Positions 7,185-8,785 of a stretch of DNA of 8,785 nucleotides are shown one piece after another. Every line of letters begins with the position of its first letter. The stretch's first letter is position 1. The DNA comes from Lysobacterales bacterium (GTDB lineage Bacteria; Pseudomonadota; Gammaproteobacteria; Xanthomonadales; SZUA-36): positions 1 to 8,785 of the forward strand of contig JAPHSB010000246.1 in the NCBI GenBank assembly GCA_026193295.1. The letters run 5' to 3'. A program made the translations under genes and the position numbers. The notes beneath the pieces are model-generated. The model had not been told where the DNA came from and ran no database searches. It worked only from the letters and a program-made list of their open reading frames with translations.

Positions 7185-8309
7185 ATGTCGTTGCCCCGCA
7201 CCGAGCAGTTGCAGTTGGACCGGTTTCTCGACCGGTTGCAGCGAGACGCCGAGCTGGAAATCGGTTTTCCGGTCGCGTTCGATTTCGATTACAGCGCGCT
7301 GACGCCATTCCTGTCGTTCAGCCTGAACAATGCCGGCGACCCGTTCATGCCGATGACCTACCTGCTCAACTCGCATGAGTTCGAGCAGGAGGTCGTCGCG
7401 TTCTTTGCCCGGCTCGCGCGGGCGCCGGAGGACAAGTGGTGGGGCTACGTCACCAACGGCAGCACGGAGGGCAATCTTTACGGCCTGTACCTGGGGCGCG
7501 AACTGCTGCCGGACGGGATCGCCTACTTTTCGCAGGACAGCCACTACAGCGTTGGCAAAAACCTGCACTTCCTGAACATGCGGCATATCATGATCCGCTC
7601 GCAGCCCAATGGCGAGATGGATTACGAGGATTTGCGCGAGACGCTGCGCATTCGCCGCGACGCACCGCCCATCATCTTCGCCAACATCGGCTCGACCATG
7701 AAGGAGGCGCGCGACGACATCGTGCTGATCCGCTCCATCCTCGACGATCTGGCGATCGAGAACCGCTATGTCCATTGCGATGCGGCGTTGTGTGGCGGCT
7801 ATGCCGCGTTCCTGGACCCACCCCCAGCCTGGGATTTCGAGGACGGCGCCGACAGCATTGCGATCTCGGGCCACAAGTTCATAGGCTCGCCCATCCCCTG
7901 CGGCATCGTTCTGGCCAGGCGCGGCCACGTCGAACGTATCGGGCACTCAGTGGCCTACATCGGCAGCGTCGACACCACCATCAGTGGGTCGCGCAATGGT
8001 TTCACGCCGCTGATGATGTGGTACGCGATCCGCTCATTGGGTGTCGAGGGACTGCGCCGGCGCATTGTCGAATCACTGGCGGTCGCGGCCTACGCGGAAC
8101 AGCGCTTCAAGGATATCGGTCTCGCCGCCTGGCGCAACCCGCAAGCGATCACGGTCGTCTTTCCGCAGCCGCCGCAGGCGGTCTGCGACAAGTGGCAACT
8201 GGCCACGGCCGGCGGCTACAGTCACATCATCTGCATGCCGCATGTCCGCCGCGAACAGATCGACCGCTTGATTGGCGACATCGAGCGTGCCGGAGGTTCC
8301 GGGCCATGA
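7185..8309 (+). CDS. hdc: PLP-dependent histidine decarboxylase-like enzyme (group II decarboxylase)
   Basis: Predicted cytoplasmic amino-acid decarboxylase, probably histidine to histamine plus CO2. From ATG 7185 the protein has 374 aa, against 378 in the Morganella enzyme, and the start MSLPRTEQLQLDRF aligns without gaps to the MTLSINDQNKLDAF of that family. Conserved landmarks: IGFPVAFDFDYSAL, YLLNSHEFEQEVVAFFARL, WWGYVTNGSTEGNLYGLYLG (PLP-phosphate region), DSHYSVGKN with PLP-stacking H120, ESQPNGE-like RSQPNGEMDY, FANIGSTMKEARDDI, D199 in HCDAALCGG, and the PLP lysine K231 in SGHKFIGSPIPCGIV. Near the end, SGSRNGFTPLMMWYAIRS and WRNPQAITVVFP are also typical. GTG 7122 (with GGAG 7 nt upstream) and ATGs 7137 and 7158 are in frame and would add 9-21 residues. 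Plant serine decarboxylases belong to the same family, so substrate is inferred, not proven. The gene overlaps the ACT-domain gene by 4 bp. Confidence 0.88.
   Translation: MSLPRTEQLQLDRFLDRLQRDAELEIGFPVAFDFDYSALTPFLSFSLNNAGDPFMPMTYLLNSHEFEQEVVAFFARLARAPEDKWWGYVTNGSTEGNLYGLYLGRELLPDGIAYFSQDSHYSVGKNLHFLNMRHIMIRSQPNGEMDYEDLRETLRIRRDAPPIIFANIGSTMKEARDDIVLIRSILDDLAIENRYVHCDAALCGGYAAFLDPPPAWDFEDGADSIAISGHKFIGSPIPCGIVLARRGHVERIGHSVAYIGSVDTTISGSRNGFTPLMMWYAIRSLGVEGLRRRIVESLAVAAYAEQRFKDIGLAAWRNPQAITVVFPQPPQAVCDKWQLATAGGYSHIICMPHVRREQIDRLIGDIERAGGSGP
8292..8296 (+). promoter_or_regulatory. Shine-Dalgarno for the ACT-domain gene, inside the decarboxylase gene
   Basis: GGAGG lies 9 nt before ATG 8306, within the last codons of the decarboxylase. 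Together with the ATGA stop/start overlap it indicates translational coupling, so the two proteins are probably made together. Confidence 0.8.
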
Positions 8310-8695
8310 AAGTACTGACCATCATCCAGGAGAACCATCCCGGTCTGCTGGCCGAGGTGACCACGCTGCTCGAGCGCGAGGGCATCGCGGTGCAGGACTT
8401 TACCGGAAGCACGCTGGGCGATACCGCCGTGCTCACGCTGACCGTGGGGCCCTACAAGCGAGCCTTCAGCCTGCTGTCAAATGCCGGCTACCGCGTGGTC
8501 GCCAGCGAGCACCTGCTGGTGCGGCTGGACCGACACCCGGGCGCACTGGCGGAACTGTCCCGGCGCCTGGCCGAAGCCAACGTGGACGTGCGCGGGATGC
8601 ACATCGTCAACAAGGACGCCAAGGCGGGCATTGTCGCGCTGGAAACCCTCGATCACGAAAAAGCCCGGGAAATACTCAAAGACCTACTCGTGTAG
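8306..8695 (+). CDS. Stand-alone tandem ACT-domain protein, probable amino-acid-sensing regulator
   Basis: A 129-aa soluble protein made almost wholly of two ACT repeats. The first (about 1-65) opens with VLTIIQENHPGLLAEVTTLL (3-22) and the second (about 70-129) with LVRLDRHPGALAELSRRLAE (71-90); each shows the family's N/D-x-PG-x-L turn where small ligands, usually amino acids, bind at ACT interfaces. There is no catalytic or DNA-binding domain. The layout resembles the uncharacterised tandem-ACT proteins grouped as COG4747. Its start overlaps the decarboxylase stop (ATGA, 4 bp), suggesting it acts on that enzyme, for instance as a feedback-sensing subunit, or senses the same amino acid; this is inference. 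The TAG stop at 8693-8695 lies inside the GTAG head of a REP-like element, so the original C-terminus may have been altered, although the length of the second ACT repeat looks complete. Confidence 0.88.
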   Translation: MKVLTIIQENHPGLLAEVTTLLEREGIAVQDFTGSTLGDTAVLTLTVGPYKRAFSLLSNAGYRVVASEHLLVRLDRHPGALAELSRRLAEANVDVRGMHIVNKDAKAGIVALETLDHEKAREILKDLLV

Positions 8696-8709
8696 GACCG
8701 AATTCGTCC
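8692..8709 (+). repeat. REP-like element, copy 1 (GTAG head)
   Basis: GTAGGACCGAATTCGTCC. The GTAG head is followed by an imperfect palindrome, GGAC-C-GAATTC-GTCC with one bulged C at 8699. The first four bases contain the ACT gene's stop codon. Confidence 0.7.
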
Positions 8710-8720
8710 GCAAAGACCAC

Positions 8721-8741
8721 GTAGGACCGAATTCATTCCGG
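8721..8741 (+). repeat. REP-like element, copy 2 (GTAG head)
   Basis: Starts 29 bp after copy 1 and shares the identical 13-bp GTAGGACCGAATT. The palindrome is CCGAAT (8727-8732), a TC loop, then ATTCCGG (8735-8741) with one extra C. Confidence 0.7.
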
Positions 8742-8750
8742 AATGTCCCC

Positions 8751-8770
8751 GTAGGACCGAATTTATTCGG
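8751..8770 (+). repeat. REP-like element, copy 3 (GTAG head)
   Basis: Starts 30 bp after copy 2 with the same 13-bp core. It has perfect 6-bp arms, CCGAAT (8757-8762) and ATTCGG (8765-8770), around a TT loop. The window ends 15 bp later, so the array may continue. Confidence 0.7.
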
Positions 8771-8785
8771 GAAAAACGGTTTTCA

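Noticed and set aside
7436..8304. In-frame upstream extension of the ACT protein through the decarboxylase gene
   Set aside because: The extended part is arginine-rich nonsense overlapping the decarboxylase in another frame; GGAGG and ATG 8306 mark the real start.
8771..8784. GAAAA-ACGG-TTTTC inverted repeat as a terminator
   Set aside because: A five-pair AT-rich stem cut off by the window edge; the following sequence needed to judge it is missing.
8692..8785. CRISPR array suggested by 29-30 bp periodic repeats
   Set aside because: The identical part is only 13 bp, the intervening bases are short, and each unit is a GTAG-headed palindrome, which fits REP elements better.

Overview
This is a GC-rich chromosomal window, most likely from a gammaproteobacterium. 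The thrA-thrB-thrC order, the bifunctional-type ThrA end, E. coli-like ThrB and ThrC sequences, and REP elements with a GTAG head (known from Stenotrophomonas-type and Pseudomonas genomes) point that way. I cannot name a genus. No tRNA, rRNA, CRISPR array or insertion sequence is visible.

Left block, plus strand (1-6454): the 3' end of thrA is followed by complete thrB and thrC, which together convert aspartate semialdehyde through homoserine and phosphohomoserine to threonine. Only 35 bp after thrC comes a KefB/KefC-type cation:proton antiporter with a cytoplasmic nucleotide-binding domain. Its stop codon overlaps the start of a broken gene (4419-4692). That gene looks like the secretion-signal end of an amidohydrolase joined out of frame to its last ~40 residues, with the catalytic middle missing. 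A thiamine-pyrophosphate enzyme of the acetolactate-synthase superfamily follows with its own strong ribosome binding site. All genes point the same way with small gaps and no visible terminator, so read-through from the thr operon is possible, although the last three are not threonine genes.

Middle (6460-6963, minus strand): a small DUF456 membrane protein converges on the TPP gene with 5 bp between stop codons. It has a candidate promoter containing a perfect 10-bp palindrome in the divergent 221-bp intergenic region.

Right block, plus strand (7185-8695): a PLP-dependent decarboxylase closely resembling Gram-negative histidine decarboxylase, overlapping by 4 bp (ATGA) with a stand-alone tandem-ACT protein. 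The pair looks like an enzyme plus a ligand-sensing regulatory partner and is the most interesting candidate for an undescribed system here. The ACT gene ends inside the first of three tandem REP-like elements (8692-8770), whose GTAG head supplies the TAG stop codon.
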